Numbered from the stretch's first letter, positions 8,656 through 20,300 are shown. The stretch is DNA of 64,000 nt from FEN-299 sp963727765 (GCA_963727765.1 CAVSGZ010000008.1:124001-188000); one strand, 5' to 3'. Notes: generated by a model not told the origin, from the sequence alone. Made by a program: numbers and translations.

Positions 8656-9534
8656 ATGGCGTTGTCCGACTTCGTGCCCTGCCGCACCCGCCTGGTGCGG
8701 ACCGCCGTTCTCTGCGTCCTGACTGCGCTGCTCGTTACCGGGTTGGCTGCGGCGCAGCAGCGCCCGCTCCAAACACAGGATCCCGAGCCGATCGGCGGGG
8801 GCAACGTCCTTGTCGCCGCCGGCTTCGATTCCGGCACCGACGTGCTCTTCCCCGCATCGGGACTCAAGGGGACGCTCACGCAGGTGCCCGTCATCGGACT
8901 GACGTTCGGCATCAGCCCGATCGTGGACATCGAGTTGTCGGGCGGACCCTACCAGCGGCTCGACATCACCGACCGGTATCTCGCGCCGCTGGCCGGCGAG
9001 GTGACCGCCGCCGGGAGCTCCACGCACTCGGTCGTGGACATCTCGATCGGCGCCAAGGTGCGCCTGCTCGCCGAGACCTCGACTCGCCCGTCGGTGGCGT
9101 TCCTCTTCTCGACCAGCCTGCCCAACTCGAAGCACCCGAGCGGCATCGGCCTCAACACGACGAACTTCTTCACCGGATTTGCGGTCGGCAAGACGCTGGC
9201 CGGATTCCGCGTGGCCGGCAACCTCGGCCTCGGGATCCTGCCGAGCCCGGTGGACGGCCAGTCGCAGAACGACGTGCTCACCTACGGCCTCTCGCTGACC
9301 CGGCGCGTCTCCAGCCGGGTCGACCTGCTCGGCGAGATCGCCGGCCGATCGAGCACGCGCCGCGGCGAGCCGCCCCCGGGCACGGGAAGCCGCCGGTCGG
9401 TGCTGATCGGCGCGCGCTACCTGCGGGGCGCCATGCGCCTCGACGGCGGGATGACGTTTGGCATGACGGAAATGGACGCGACGGTCGGCGTGACGGCCAG
9501 CGTCAGTTGGATGTTCAAGGCCTGGAGTCTCTAG
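8656..9534 (+). CDS. Outer-membrane beta-barrel protein (putative)
   Basis: 292 residues with a signal peptide ending near LAAAQQRP. The mature part alternates short polar and hydrophobic strands rich in Gly, Ser and Thr and ends in VSWMFKAWSL, as is usual for small outer-membrane barrels whose last strand ends in an aromatic or hydrophobic residue. There are no cysteines in the mature region. The layout resembles MetA-pathway or OMP_b-brl-type barrels of 12-14 strands. The ATG at 8656 lies 4 nt after the preceding stop, so the three exported proteins from 7528 to 9534 form one operon. Ligand unknown. Confidence 0.65.
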   Translation: MALSDFVPCRTRLVRTAVLCVLTALLVTGLAAAQQRPLQTQDPEPIGGGNVLVAAGFDSGTDVLFPASGLKGTLTQVPVIGLTFGISPIVDIELSGGPYQRLDITDRYLAPLAGEVTAAGSSTHSVVDISIGAKVRLLAETSTRPSVAFLFSTSLPNSKHPSGIGLNTTNFFTGFAVGKTLAGFRVAGNLGLGILPSPVDGQSQNDVLTYGLSLTRRVSSRVDLLGEIAGRSSTRRGEPPPGTGSRRSVLIGARYLRGAMRLDGGMTFGMTEMDATVGVTASVSWMFKAWSL

Positions 9535-9547
9535 GAGGTAATAGGTC

Positions 9548-11578
9548 ATGCGTCGGATCTTCATCGCTCTCATCGTTGCTGCGGTCTGCGCCACCGCGGC
9601 AGGTCTCTCGGGCCAGTCGCCCAAGGCGATCGACCCACGGAACATGGACACCTCCGTGAAGCCGTGCGACGACTTCTACGAGTACGCCGACGGCGGCTGG
9701 ATCAAAGCCAACCCGGTCCCGGCCGACAAGAGCCGCTGGGGCAGCTTCGAGGAGCTGGCCGATCGCAACCGCGACACGCTCAAAGCCATCCTCGACGAGG
9801 TCAGCGCGAAGAAGAACTGGCCCGCCGGCAGCATCGAGCAGAAGGTCGGCGACTTCTACGCCAGCGGCATGGACGATGCCGCCATCGAGAAGGCGGGAAT
9901 CACGCCGCTCCGCCCGTGGTTCGCCGTCGTCGACGGGGTCAAGACCCCGGCCGACCTCGCGCCCGTGCTCGGGCGGCTGCGCGCCTCGGGCCTCGGATTC
10001 GGGTTCGGTTTCTCCGTCGCGCAGGACCCGCGCGAGAGCACCCGCTACATCGGCACGCTCAACCAGGGCGGCCTCGGGTTGCCGGACCGCGACTACTACC
10101 TCAAGGACGATCCCAAGTCACAGGAGCTTCGCGACAAGTACGTGGCACACGTGGCGAAGATGCTCGAACTCGCCGGCCACCCGCACGACGCCGCGGCGGC
10201 CGAGGCCAAGGTCGTGCTCGGCATCGAGACCAGGCTCGCGAAGGTCAGCCTGACGCGCGTCGAGAACCGCGACCCGCAGAAGACCTACAACAAGATGACG
10301 CTGACCGAGCTTCAGGCGCTCGGCGCCGGCTTCGACTGGGCGGCCTACTTCAAGGCGCTCGGCGTGGCCAGCGTGCCGGCGCTCAACGTGAGGCAGCCGC
10401 AGTTCTTCAAGGCGTTCGATGAGATCGCCGCCAGCGTGCCCGCGTCCGAGTGGCGGACCTACCTGCAGTGGCACCTGGTCCGCGGCACGGCTGACGCGCT
10501 CACCGTGGCGTTCCAGGACGAGGCGTTCGCTTTCAACGGGAAGATCCTGAACGGCGTCCCGCAGCAGGAGCAGCGGTGGATGCGCGTGCAGGCGGCCACC
10601 GACCGCTCGCTCGGCGAGGCGCTCGGCCAGCTCTACGTGCGCCGCGCCTTCAGCCCCGAGGCCAAGGCCAAGATGGTCGCGCTCGTCGCCAACCTCCGCG
10701 CGGCGCTGAAGGAGCGGATCGAGAAGCTCGACTGGATGGGCCCCGAAACCAAGGCGCAGGCGCTGCGCAAGCTCGCGGCCTTCGGCGTCAAGGTCGGCTA
10801 CCCTGACAAGTGGCGCGACTACTCGGCGCTCACCATCACCCGCGCCTCGTACGCCGAGAACCTGCTCCGCGCGCAGAAGTTCGAAGCCGCCCGCACCCTC
10901 GCCAAGCTCGGCCAGCCGATCGATCGCACCGAGTGGGGCATGACGACGCCCACGGTGAACGCCTACTACAGCCCGACGATGAACGAGATCGTCTTTCCGG
11001 CCGGCATCCTGCAGCCGCCCTTCTTCGATCCGAAGGCCGACGACGCGGTGAATTACGGAGGGATCGGCGCGGTGATCGGCCACGAGATGGGGCACGGCTT
11101 CGACGACAGCGGCAGCCAGTTCGACGCCGACGGCAACCTGAAGAACTGGTGGACCGCGGAGGACCGCGCCGCCTTCAAGGCGCACACCGATCTGCTCGCG
11201 AAAGAGTTCGACGGTTTCGAGGCGCTGCCCGGCGAGCACGTCAATGGCAGGCTGACGCTCGGGGAGAATATCGGCGATCTCGGCGGCCTGACCGTCGCTT
11301 ACGTGGCGCTCGAGAAGGCGCTGGCCGGCAAGCCGCGCCCGGCGCCGATCGACGGCTTCACGCCCGAGCAGCGGTTCTTCCTCAACTGGGCGCAGGTCTG
11401 GCGGCAGACGATTCGCCCCGAGGCGCAGCTCGTGCGCCTGAAGACCGATCCGCACAGCCCGGGCAAGTTCCGCGTGATCGGCCCGCTCGGCAACATGCCC
11501 GAGTTCTTCACGGCGTTCGGATGCGCGCCCGGATCGCCGATGGTCCGTCCGGCAGACGTCCGGACCAGCATCTGGTAG
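9548..11578 (+). CDS. M13-family (neprilysin/PepO-type) exported metallopeptidase
   Basis: 676 residues with an N-terminal signal peptide (cleavage near LSGQSP). The zinc site is HEMGH at residues 512-516 inside VIGHEMGHGFDDSG. The third ligand Glu is in LTLGENIGDLGG about 60 residues later, and the conserved substrate-binding motif NAYY is present upstream (TPTVNAYYSP). NEIVFPAGILQPPFF is the other M13 hallmark. The length matches bacterial M13 enzymes, which cleave oligopeptides in the periplasm or outside the cell. AGGAGGTAAT before the ATG is a strong ribosome site. The C-terminus ends DVRTSIW rather than the C-x-x-W of mammalian members, which is common in bacteria. Confidence 0.93.
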   Translation: MRRIFIALIVAAVCATAAGLSGQSPKAIDPRNMDTSVKPCDDFYEYADGGWIKANPVPADKSRWGSFEELADRNRDTLKAILDEVSAKKNWPAGSIEQKVGDFYASGMDDAAIEKAGITPLRPWFAVVDGVKTPADLAPVLGRLRASGLGFGFGFSVAQDPRESTRYIGTLNQGGLGLPDRDYYLKDDPKSQELRDKYVAHVAKMLELAGHPHDAAAAEAKVVLGIETRLAKVSLTRVENRDPQKTYNKMTLTELQALGAGFDWAAYFKALGVASVPALNVRQPQFFKAFDEIAASVPASEWRTYLQWHLVRGTADALTVAFQDEAFAFNGKILNGVPQQEQRWMRVQAATDRSLGEALGQLYVRRAFSPEAKAKMVALVANLRAALKERIEKLDWMGPETKAQALRKLAAFGVKVGYPDKWRDYSALTITRASYAENLLRAQKFEAARTLAKLGQPIDRTEWGMTTPTVNAYYSPTMNEIVFPAGILQPPFFDPKADDAVNYGGIGAVIGHEMGHGFDDSGSQFDADGNLKNWWTAEDRAAFKAHTDLLAKEFDGFEALPGEHVNGRLTLGENIGDLGGLTVAYVALEKALAGKPRPAPIDGFTPEQRFFLNWAQVWRQTIRPEAQLVRLKTDPHSPGKFRVIGPLGNMPEFFTAFGCAPGSPMVRPADVRTSIW

Positions 11579-11707
11579 GGGGCTCAAAGCACCTTGTCGC
11601 AGCCGCGTCCTGTCGAGCTGTCGTATCCTGAACTGCGGACCCAACCGCTCTTCAGTCGCACCAGACCCGCGCGCCGTTCACATCGGCCCGTCTCAGATGG
11701 AGGCGTT

Positions 11708-12674
11708 ATGAGGCATTGGATGTGGCGTGTCGTTGTTGTCGTCGTTTGTCTTCTGGCAGCGGCGTGCCAGCAGGGCGTCCTGTCCGACCAGGACAAGGCC
11801 GCCATCCAGAAGTCCCACGACGAGTACGCGAAGATGGTCACTGCGGACAAAGTCGACCCCGCGGCTCTCGCGAAGATGTATTACACCGACGACGCGCAGG
11901 TGTTGCCGCCGAACATGCCCATGGTCGAGGGACAGGCGGCCATCGCGCAGCTCTATACGGCGCTCGGGCAGGCCAAGACGTTCAAGTTCGGCCCGCTCAC
12001 GATCGAAGGCTCCGGCGGGACCGCCTGGGTGGAGGGAACCTACGAGTTGACGGGGCCGATGCCCGGCACCGGGGAACCGGTGTCCGAGAAGGGCAAGTTC
12101 ATCGAGATCTGGCAGAAACAGTCGGATGAGAGCTGGAAGGCGAGCCGCGACATGTGGAGCGCCGACACGCCGCCGCCGGGACTCGCGGTGGCGGCCGGAG
12201 CGCTGAAGATCGGACGCGAGCGCCGAACTCAAGAAGCTCGACTGGTTCGCCGGCAAGTGGGCGTTCGAGGTCGAGGCCAAGACCGCGTCGCCGCTCTCGC
12301 CGGCCGGCAAATCGACGCTGGCGATGGAGTGCCGCTGGTCGCCCGGCGGGAGCAACTTGCTCTGCGCCAATGACGGCATCACGCCGGTCGGGCCCTACCA
12401 CGAGGTGATGATCTTTACCTACGACGCCGACACGAAGGGCTACCGCGGCTTCGACTCGGACAATACAGGGTTGGCCTCGCCCTTTGCGCTCGTTGCGGGC
12501 AAGGACACGTGGACGTTCGGTTACGACCTGAAAGTCGGCGGCAAGACAGCGAAGGGCCGGATGACGCTCTACAACCTGTCGAACGACGGCTGTCAGTTCA
12601 AGCAGGAGATGTCGATCGGTGGCGGGCCGTTCACCCCTGTCGCCGAGGGCACCGGCAAGAAACTGCCGGGCTAG
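11708..12674 (+). CDS. Lipoprotein with SnoaL/DUF4440-like and DUF1579-like domains, one-base frameshift
   Basis: The start is ATG 11708 with GGAGG at 5 nt. MRHWMWRVVVVVVCLLAAACQQ is a lipoprotein signal; Cys at about residue 20. Residues to about 160 form a cone-shaped SnoaL/DUF4440 domain (HDEYAKMVTADKVDPAALAKM, YYTDDAQVLPPNMP, VEGQAAIAQLY). The frame is then lost at GG 12212-12213. Removing one G continues with DASAELKKLDWFAGKWAFEV and MIFTYDADTKGYRGFDSDN, a DUF1579-like beta domain ending at 12674. The reconstructed product is about 321 residues. Both parts are uncharacterised stress- or ligand-related folds. The shift is probably a sequencing error. Confidence 0.7.
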
Positions 12675-12681
12675 GACAGTG

Positions 12682-12751
12682 GGCTCAAGACTCAAGGCTC
12701 AGGACTCAGGCACGGAACTGCCTCGGTCCTTGAGCCCTGAGCCCTGAGCCC
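12682..12751. repeat. Period-7 inverted repeat (heptad repeat element), second copy
   Basis: The left arm is built from 7-bp units (CTCAAGA, CTCAAGG, CTCAGGA, CTCAGGC) and the right arm from their complement (TTGAGCC, CTGAGCC, CTGAGCC), separated by about 18 bp. It has the same construction as 4626-4699 but different detailed sequence. It lies between a lipoprotein gene and the RND efflux operon, directly upstream of the 11-bp-spaced repeats at 12757. Confidence 0.8.
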
Positions 12752-12756
12752 CGCTT

Positions 12757-12785
12757 CTGTCACACTTTCGTCACGCCCCTGTCGC
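12757..12785 (+). promoter_or_regulatory. Three 11-bp-spaced CTGTCAC-like repeats before the RND operon
   Basis: CTGTCAC (12757), TCGTCAC (12768) and CTGTCGC (12779) are separated by ACTT and GCCC, giving an exact 11-bp period, one helical turn. OmpR/PhoB-family response regulators bind direct repeats with this spacing, and the E. coli Pho box is CTGTCAT with 4-bp spacers. The spacers here are not AT-rich, so the PhoB assignment is weak; another winged-helix response regulator is possible. The site ends about 66 nt before the adaptor start. Confidence 0.45.
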
Positions 12786-12851
12786 ACCGCGGCCACCGCT
12801 TCGGTCGTCGTATTGGATGGGCAGGATCTGCCTCCCGCATGGTGACCCTTT

Positions 12852-14096
12852 ATGGATGAGTTGCGAACCACAGCCATTGTTTCTCCTTCTCACCAGTCCT
12901 CCGCGGCGCACCGACCTGGAGCCGCAGCCTCGCGGGGCCGTCGTCTGGCATGGCCGCTGGCCGTCGCTGCGATCATCGTGGCCATCGGCCTGTGGGCGTT
13001 CCGGGGCGACGCTCCGGTCTCGGCCCAGGGCGCGCGAGGGCGTGGGGGCGCCGGGGCCGCAGCCGTTCCCGTCGTCGCCGTCACGGCCCGCCAGGGTTCG
13101 ATTGGCGTGTATGTCGACGGCCTGGGCGCCGTGACGCCGCTCGCGACGGTGACGATCACGAGCCGCGTCGATGGCGAGCTGCTCGCCGTGCATTTCAAGG
13201 AGGGTGAGCTCGTCCACAAGGGCGACCTGCTCGCCGAGATCGACCCGCGGCCGTACGAGGTCCAGCTCACTCAGGCCCAGGGCCAGCTGGCCAGGGACCA
13301 GGCGCTGCTCGATAACGCGCGCACGGACCTGGTCCGCTACCAGGACCTGGTCAAGCAGAACGCAGCTCCCGAGCAGCAACTCGTGACACAGAAGGCGCTG
13401 GTGGCGCAGTACCAGGGGGCGGTCAAGACCGACGAGGGGGTGATCGCGTCGGCGAAACTGAGCCTGACCTACAGTCGCATCACCGCTCCCCTGACCGGGC
13501 GCATCGGCCTTCGCCTGGTCGATCCCGGCAACATCGTGTCCGCGGGCGGCTCGGGCGGCCTGCTCGTGATCACGCAGGTTCAGCCGATGAGCGTGATCTT
13601 CTCGATCGCCGAGGACCATGTCGCGCCGGTGGTCCGGAAGGTCCAGTCCGGAGCCACCCTGGTCGTGGATGCCTATGACCGCAATGGGAAGACGAAGCTC
13701 GCATCGGGAAAACTGGCCACCATCGACAACCAGATCGACCCGACGACCGGCACGCTGAAGCTCAGGGCGGTGTTCGACAACGCCAAGAACGAGTTGTTCC
13801 CGAACCAGTTCGTGAACGCGCGGCTGCTGGTCGAGCAGAAGCAGGGCGTCACGCTCATCCCCACGGCGACCGTCGAGCGCAACGGCCAGGCGACCTACGT
13901 CTGGCTGGTGAAGCCGGACTCCACCGTCACCGTGCGGCCGATCACGATCGGCGTCAGTGAAGGCACCGACACGGAGGTGACGTCCGGCCTCGATCCGGGT
14001 GCCGTCGTCGTGATGACGGGGATCGATAAGCTCCAGGAAGGCGTGAAGGTCCACGTGCAGATGGACGGCGCGTCGAAGCCGCCGCAAGCCAAATGA
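12852..14096 (+). CDS. mdtA: RND efflux periplasmic adaptor (MdtA-type membrane fusion protein)
   Basis: 414 residues. A single N-terminal membrane anchor (about residues 33-48) is followed by a Gly/Ala/Arg-rich linker. The lipoyl half-motifs flank an alpha-hairpin: VTITSRVDGELLAVHFKEGE with LLAEIDPRPYEVQL before it, and LSLTYSRITAPLTGRIGLR after it. The hairpin (about residues 140-200) is rich in Gln and Ala, as in adaptors that dock on TolC-type channels. The beta-barrel and membrane-proximal parts follow. The protein links the RND pumps to the outer-membrane factor in drug or bile-salt-like efflux. Its stop overlaps the next start (ATGA at 14093). Confidence 0.9.
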   Translation: MDELRTTAIVSPSHQSSAAHRPGAAASRGRRLAWPLAVAAIIVAIGLWAFRGDAPVSAQGARGRGGAGAAAVPVVAVTARQGSIGVYVDGLGAVTPLATVTITSRVDGELLAVHFKEGELVHKGDLLAEIDPRPYEVQLTQAQGQLARDQALLDNARTDLVRYQDLVKQNAAPEQQLVTQKALVAQYQGAVKTDEGVIASAKLSLTYSRITAPLTGRIGLRLVDPGNIVSAGGSGGLLVITQVQPMSVIFSIAEDHVAPVVRKVQSGATLVVDAYDRNGKTKLASGKLATIDNQIDPTTGTLKLRAVFDNAKNELFPNQFVNARLLVEQKQGVTLIPTATVERNGQATYVWLVKPDSTVTVRPITIGVSEGTDTEVTSGLDPGAVVVMTGIDKLQEGVKVHVQMDGASKPPQAK

Positions 14097-17000
14097 GCGG
14101 CCCCTCGCGCCCGTTCATCCTGCGGCCGGTCGCCACGACCTTGCTGATGGTCGCCATCCTGCTGGTCGGCGCCGTGGCCTACAAGCAGCTGCCGGTCTCC
14201 GCGCTGCCGGAGGTCGACTACCCGACCATCCAGGTCACGACGTTCTACCCGGGTGCGAGCCCCGATGTCATGGCGTCGTCGGTGACGGCGCCGCTCGAGC
14301 GCCAGTTCGGCCAGGTGCCGGGCCTCAAGCAGATGACGTCGATCAGCTCAGCGGGCAGCTCGGTCATCACGCTGCAGTTCAACCTGAGCCTGAACATCGA
14401 CGTGGCCGAGCAGGAGGTCCAGCAGTCGATCAACGCGTCGGGCACGTTTCTGCCGGCCGACCTGCCGACGCCGCCCATCTACAGCAAGATCAATCCGGCC
14501 GACACCCCGATTCTCACGCTGGCGCTGTCGTCCTCGTCGCTGCCGCTGTCGGCAGTCGAAGACCTGGCCGACACCCGCCTGGCGCCCAAGATCTCGCAGT
14601 TGCCGGGCGTCGGCCTGGTGTCGATTAGCGGCGGGCAGAAGCCGGCGGTTCGGATCCAGGCGAATCCGACCGCGCTGGCCTCCCGCGGCCTGAACCTCGA
14701 GGACCTGCGGACGGCGCTCATCGCGGCCAATGTCAACCAGGCGAAGGGGAGTTTCGACGGCCCCCACCAGTCGTACCAGATCGGCGCGAACGACCAGCTG
14801 ATGTCGAGCGCGGACTACCGGCCGCTGGTGGTCGCCTACCGGAACGGTGCCCCGGTCAAGCTGACCGACGTGGCCCGGGTCATCGACGACGTCGAGAACG
14901 TGCGGCAAGCGGCGTGGATGAACAACACGCCGGCGGTCATCCTGAACATCCAGCGGCAGCCGGGCGCGAACATCATCACGGTGGTCGATCGGATCAAGGC
15001 GCTGCTTCCGCAGCTGACCTCGACGCTGCCGTCGTCGATCAACGTGCGGATCCTGACCGACCGCACCACCACCATTCGCGCATCCGTCTCCGACGTCCAG
15101 TTCGAGCTGCTGCTGACGGTGGCGCTGGTCGTGATGGTCATCTTCCTGTTCCTGCGCAACATTCCGGCCACCATCATCCCCAGCGTCGCCGTGCCGCTGT
15201 CGATCGTCGGCACCTTCGGGGCGATGTACCTGCTCGGCTACAGCCTGAACAACCTCACGCTGATGGCGCTCACCATCTCGACCGGCTTCGTCGTCGACGA
15301 CGCCATCGTGATGATCGAGAACATCGTGCGGTACATCGAAAAGGGCGAGACGCCGCTCGCCGCCGCACTGAAGGGCGCCGAGCAGATCGGCTTCACGATC
15401 GTGTCGCTGACGATCTCGCTGATCGCCGTGCTCATCCCGCTCCTCTTCATGGGCGATATCGTCGGGCGACTATTCCGGGAGTTCGCCGTCACCCTGGCCG
15501 TCACGATCCTCGTCTCGGCCGTGGTCTCGCTGACGCTGACGCCGATGATGTGCTCGCGGCTGCTCAAGCACACGCCCGAGGAGAAGCAGACGCGGCTGTT
15601 CCGGGTCACCGAGCGCGGGTGGAAGGCGATCATCGGCTTCTACGATCGCACGCTGCAAGTGGTGCTGCGGCACCAGTTCACGACGCTGCTGGTCGCCATC
15701 TCGACGCTGGTCCTGACCGTGTACCTCTACATCGTCATCCCGAAGGGGTTCTTCCCGATCCAGGACACGGGGGTGATCCAGGGGATCTCGCAATCGGCGC
15801 AGGCGGTGTCGTTCCCCGAGATGTCACGGCAGCAGCAGCAGTTGGCGCGCATCATCCTCCAGGATCCCGCGGTGGAGAGCCTGTCGTCGTTCATCGGCGT
15901 CGACGGCACGAACACGACGCTCAACAGCGGGCGCGTGCTGATCAACCTGAAGCCGATCGACCAGCGCGACGGTTCGGCGGGCGACGTGATCCGCCGGCTG
16001 CAGCCGAAGCTGGCCGACGTGCCTGGCATCACGCTGTTCATGCAGCCGGTGCAGGACCTCTCGGTCGAGGACCGCGTGAGCCGGACGCAGTTCCAGGTAC
16101 TCACTGGAGGATCCGAGCGCCGAGGAACTGGGCGTCTACGCGCCGCGGATGATCGAGCGGCTGAAACAGGAGCCGGAACTTCGCGACGTGGCGAGCGACC
16201 AGCAGGTGCTCGGGCTCGAGGCCACGCTGCACGTGGACCGCGTCGCGGCGTCGCGCTTCGGGATCACGCCCTCCTCGATCGACCAGGCGCTCTACGACGC
16301 CTACGGCCAGCGGCAGATCTCGACCATCTTCACGCAGCTCAACCAGTACCACGTCGTGCTCGAACTCGAGCCGTCGTTCCGGACCGGCCCGTCGGACCTG
16401 CGCCATCTGTTCATCCGGAGCAGTACCCGGAACCTCGGGCGCCACCGGCGTGGTCAGCGGCGGGACCGGGGCGACGCAGGCCTTCGGGCCGTCGAGCGTG
16501 TCGGCGGCGGCGCTGAATGCCAATGCGGCCACGACAGTGGGCGCGGGTTCGTCGATCGCGTCGAGCACCGTGTTCGGCGCGGCGCCGTCGTCGGCGGCCG
16601 TGTTCCCGAACCAGGGGCAGGTGCCGCTGTCGGCGTTCACGAGCTTCGAGACGCGGACGACGCCCATCGCGATCAACCACCAGGGGCAGTTCCCGGTGGT
16701 GACGCTCTCGTTCAACCTGGCCCCCGGCGTGTCGCTCGGCAGCGCAGTCGCCGCCGTGAACCGGGTCGCGCAGGACGTGGGGCTGCCGCCGAGCATCCGG
16801 GCGGAATTCCAGGGAACGGCGCAGGCGTTCCAGTCGTCGCTCGCGAACGAGTGGATCCTGATCCTGGCGGCTCTCATCACGGTCTACATCGTGCTCGGGG
16901 TCCTGTACGAGAGCTACATCCACCCGGTCACGATCCTCTCGACGCTCCCGTCGGCCGGCGTGGGGGCGCTGCTCGCGCTGATGATCACCGGCAACGACTT

Positions 17001-17391
17001 CAGCGTCATCGCCCTGATCGGCATCGTCCTGCTCATCGGGATCGTCAAGAAGAACGCGATCATGATGATCGACTTCGCGCTCGACGCCGAGCGCCAGGGA
17101 GGCCTGGCGCCGCTCGACGCGATCTACCAGGCCTGCCTGCTGCGGTTCCGCCCCATCATGATGACCACGATGGCCGCGCTGCTCGCCGGTGTGCCGCTGG
17201 CCGTCACCACAGGCACCGGCTCCGAGCTCCGGCGCCCGCTGGGCATCACGATCGTGGGCGGCCTGCTCGTGAGCCAGATTCTCACGCTCTACACGACGCC
17301 GGTGATCTACCTGTACTTCGACCGGCTGGCGCGGCGGATCTCAGGCCGCTCGCAGGCCCTGGCCGGCGCGCGGCAGGTGCCGTCGGAGTAG
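14093..17391 (+). CDS. mdtB: RND efflux pump, MdtB-type, two one-base frameshifts
   Basis: Inner-membrane proton-driven RND transporter, about 1098 residues after repair. The first half is canonical: FILRPVATTLLMVAILLVG, LPEVDYPTIQVTTFYPGA, and the TM4 proton-relay pair in STGFVVDDAIVMIENI. The frame breaks twice in the porter region. An extra G at 16096-16097 interrupts QYSLEDPSAEELG, and an extra C in CCC at 16426-16428 interrupts RSSTGTSGATGVV. The last part (from ~16430) with GIVKKNAIMMIDFAL is intact. Between the two conserved motifs HLFIRSS and QVPLSAF there are about 65 residues of Gly/Ala/Ser-rich sequence that related pumps lack. Insertions inside otherwise intact genes suggest sequencing errors. 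Confidence 0.88.
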
Positions 17392-17394
17392 GCG

Positions 17395-20300
17395 ATGAAC
17401 GTCTCGGCACCTTTCATCCACCGTCCGGTCGCCACCACGCTCCTGACGGCGGCCATCGCGCTGGCGGGAGCGGTGGCGTACCAGCAATTGCCGGTGTCGC
17501 CGCTGCCGCAGGTGGACTTCCCGACGATCTCGGTGTCGGCGAGCCTGCCTGGCGCCAGCCCGGAGACGATGGCGTCGGCCGTCGCCACGCCGCTCGAGCG
17601 GCAGTTCAGCCGGATCGCGTCGGTCACCGAGATGACCTCGTCGAGCGCGCTCGGGTCGACGAGCGTCACGCTGCAGTTCGACCTCAACCGCAACATCGAC
17701 GCCGCGGCGCGCGACGTCCAGGCGGCCATCAACGCGGCGCGCGGGAACCTGCCGACCAACCTGCCGAGCAACCCGAACTACCGCAAGGTCAACCCCGCCG
17801 ACGCGCCGGTCTACATGCTCGCGCTGACCTCGGATGAGTTGAGCCGGGGCCAGATCTACGACGCGGCCTCGACCATCATGGGGCAGAAGCTGTCCCAGGT
17901 GGCCGGCGTCGGACAGGTGATGGTCGCCGGCGGGTCGCTGCCGACCGTGCGCATCGAGCTGAACCCGCTGGCCCTGCAGAAGTACGGGATCGGCTTGGAG
18001 CAGGTGCGCGCCGTGCTGAGCGCCGCCAACGCCAACACGCCGAAGGGCCAGGTGGCCGACGATCACCGCACGTGGCAGATCGGCGCCAACGACCAGATCT
18101 TCAAGGCCGTGGACTACCAGCCGCTCGTGGTGGCGTACCACAACGGCAGGGCCGTGCGAATCGGGGACATCGGGAACGCCATCGATTCAACCGAGGACAT
18201 CCGCAACTCCGGCTACGCCAACGGGAAGCCCGCCGTCCTGGTGATCATCTTCAAGCAGCCGGGCGCCAACGTGATCGACACCGTCGACCGCGTCGAGGCC
18301 CTGGTGCCGCAGCTGCGGGCGGCGATGCCCCGAGAGATCGACATGCGGGTGGCCATGAACCAGACCACGACGATCCGCGCGTCGGTCCGCGACACGGAGC
18401 GGACGCTCGTCATCTCGGTCCTGCTCGTGATTCTCGTCGTGTTCCTGTTCCTGAGGAATCCGCGGGCGACGCTCATCCCGAGCATCGCCGTCCCGGTGTC
18501 GCTCATCGGCACGTTCGGCGTGATGTACCTGCTCGGCTACAGTATCGACAACCTGTCGCTGATGGCGCTGGCCATCTCCACCGGGTTCGTCGTGGACGAC
18601 GCGATCGTGGTGATCGAGAACATCACGCGCTACCTCGAGCGGGGGATGCCGCCTTTCGAGGCGGCGCTCACCGGGGCGCGCGAGGTGGGCTTCACGGTCA
18701 TGACGATCAGCACGTCGCTCATCGCGGTGTTCATCCCGCTCCTGCTGATGGGCGGGGTCGTCGGGAGGCTATTCCGTGAATTCGCGGTCACGCTCTCGGT
18801 CGCGGTCGTCGTGTCGATGGTGGTCTCGCTGACGACCACGCCGATGATGTGCGCGCACCTCCTGGACGCGCACGAGACGCACGGGCGGCTCCATATGGCC
18901 ACCGAGCGACTGTTCCACAAGGTGGTGGAGCTGTACGGGCGCTCTCTGACCGTCGTCCTGCGTCATTCGTTCGTCACCCTGCTGGTGCTGCTGGCGACGA
19001 TCGCGCTGAACGTCTACCTGTACATTCGCGTGCCAAAAGGGTTCTTCCCTCAGCAGGACAACGGGCGCGTGATGGGCTCCATCCTGGCCGACCAGGACAC
19101 CTCCTTCCAGGCGATGGACCGGACCCTGCTGCCCATGGTCAAGACGGTGGCGGCCGATCCGGCGGTGGATACCGTGGTCGGCTTCGCCGGCGGCGGCACC
19201 GTGAACACGGCCCGCATGTTCGTCTCGCTCAAGCCGCTCGCCGAACGCGGCGTGTCGGCTGACGGCGTCATCAACAGGCTGCGGCCGAAGCTCGCGCGCG
19301 TCCCCGGGGCGACGCTCTTCCTGCAGGCCGCGCAGGACGTGCGCGTCGGCGGCCGGATGAGCAGCGCGCAGTACCAGTTCACGATGCGGGGCGACAACCT
19401 CGCGGACCTGACGAGGTTCGCGCCCGCCATGCTCGACCAGCTGCGCAAGGTGCCGCTCATCGCCGACGTGAACAGCGATCAGCAGAACAGGGGCATGCAG
19501 ACGTTCGTGGAATACGACCGGCAGAGCGCCGCCCGCTTCGGCATTTCGACGCAGCTCATCGACGCCACGCTGTACGACGCCTTCGGCCAGCGGCAGGTCT
19601 CCACGATGTACACGACGCTCAACCAGTACCACATCATCATGGAGGCCGCGCCGCAGTTCTGGCAGAACCCGCTGATCCTGCACGACCTCTTCGTCCGGTC
19701 GCCGTCCGGGTCGATGGTGCCGCTCGACGCGATCGCCACCCACGCGCCCGCCACCGCGCCGTTGACGGTGCCCCACCAGGGGCTGTTCCCGGCCGTGACC
19801 ATCTCGTTCAACCTCGGGCCCGGCGTGGCGCTCGGCGATGCGGTCGACGCGGTCTATGCCGCGGCACAGAAGGTCGGGCTGCCGGCCACGATCCACATGG
19901 GCTTCTCGGGCACGGCGCAGGCGTATCAGGACTCGCTCGGCAGCGAGCCGATCCTGATCGCCGCCGCGCTGATGGCCGTGTACATCGTGCTCGGGATGCT
20001 GTACGAGAGTTACATTCACCCGATCACGATCATCTCGACGCTGCCGTCGGCCGGTGTGGGGGCCCTGCTGGCGCTGATGCTGACCCGGACCGACCTCAGC
20101 ATCATCGCCATCATCGGTATCATTCTGCTGATCGGGATCGTGAAGAAGAACGCGATCCTGATGATCGACTTTGCCCTGGTGGCCGAGCGCGAGGGCGGGA
20201 AGAGCTCCCGCGACTCGATCTTCGAGGCCTGCATGCTGCGGTTCCGGCCAATCCTGATGACGACCATGGCCGCCATGCTCGGCGCGCTGCCGCTGGCGCT

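Noticed and set aside
10118..11644. A 508-codon minus-strand frame opposite the M13 peptidase
   Set aside because: The M13 gene has signal peptide, HEMGH and a ribosome site; the opposite frame has no recognised domain.
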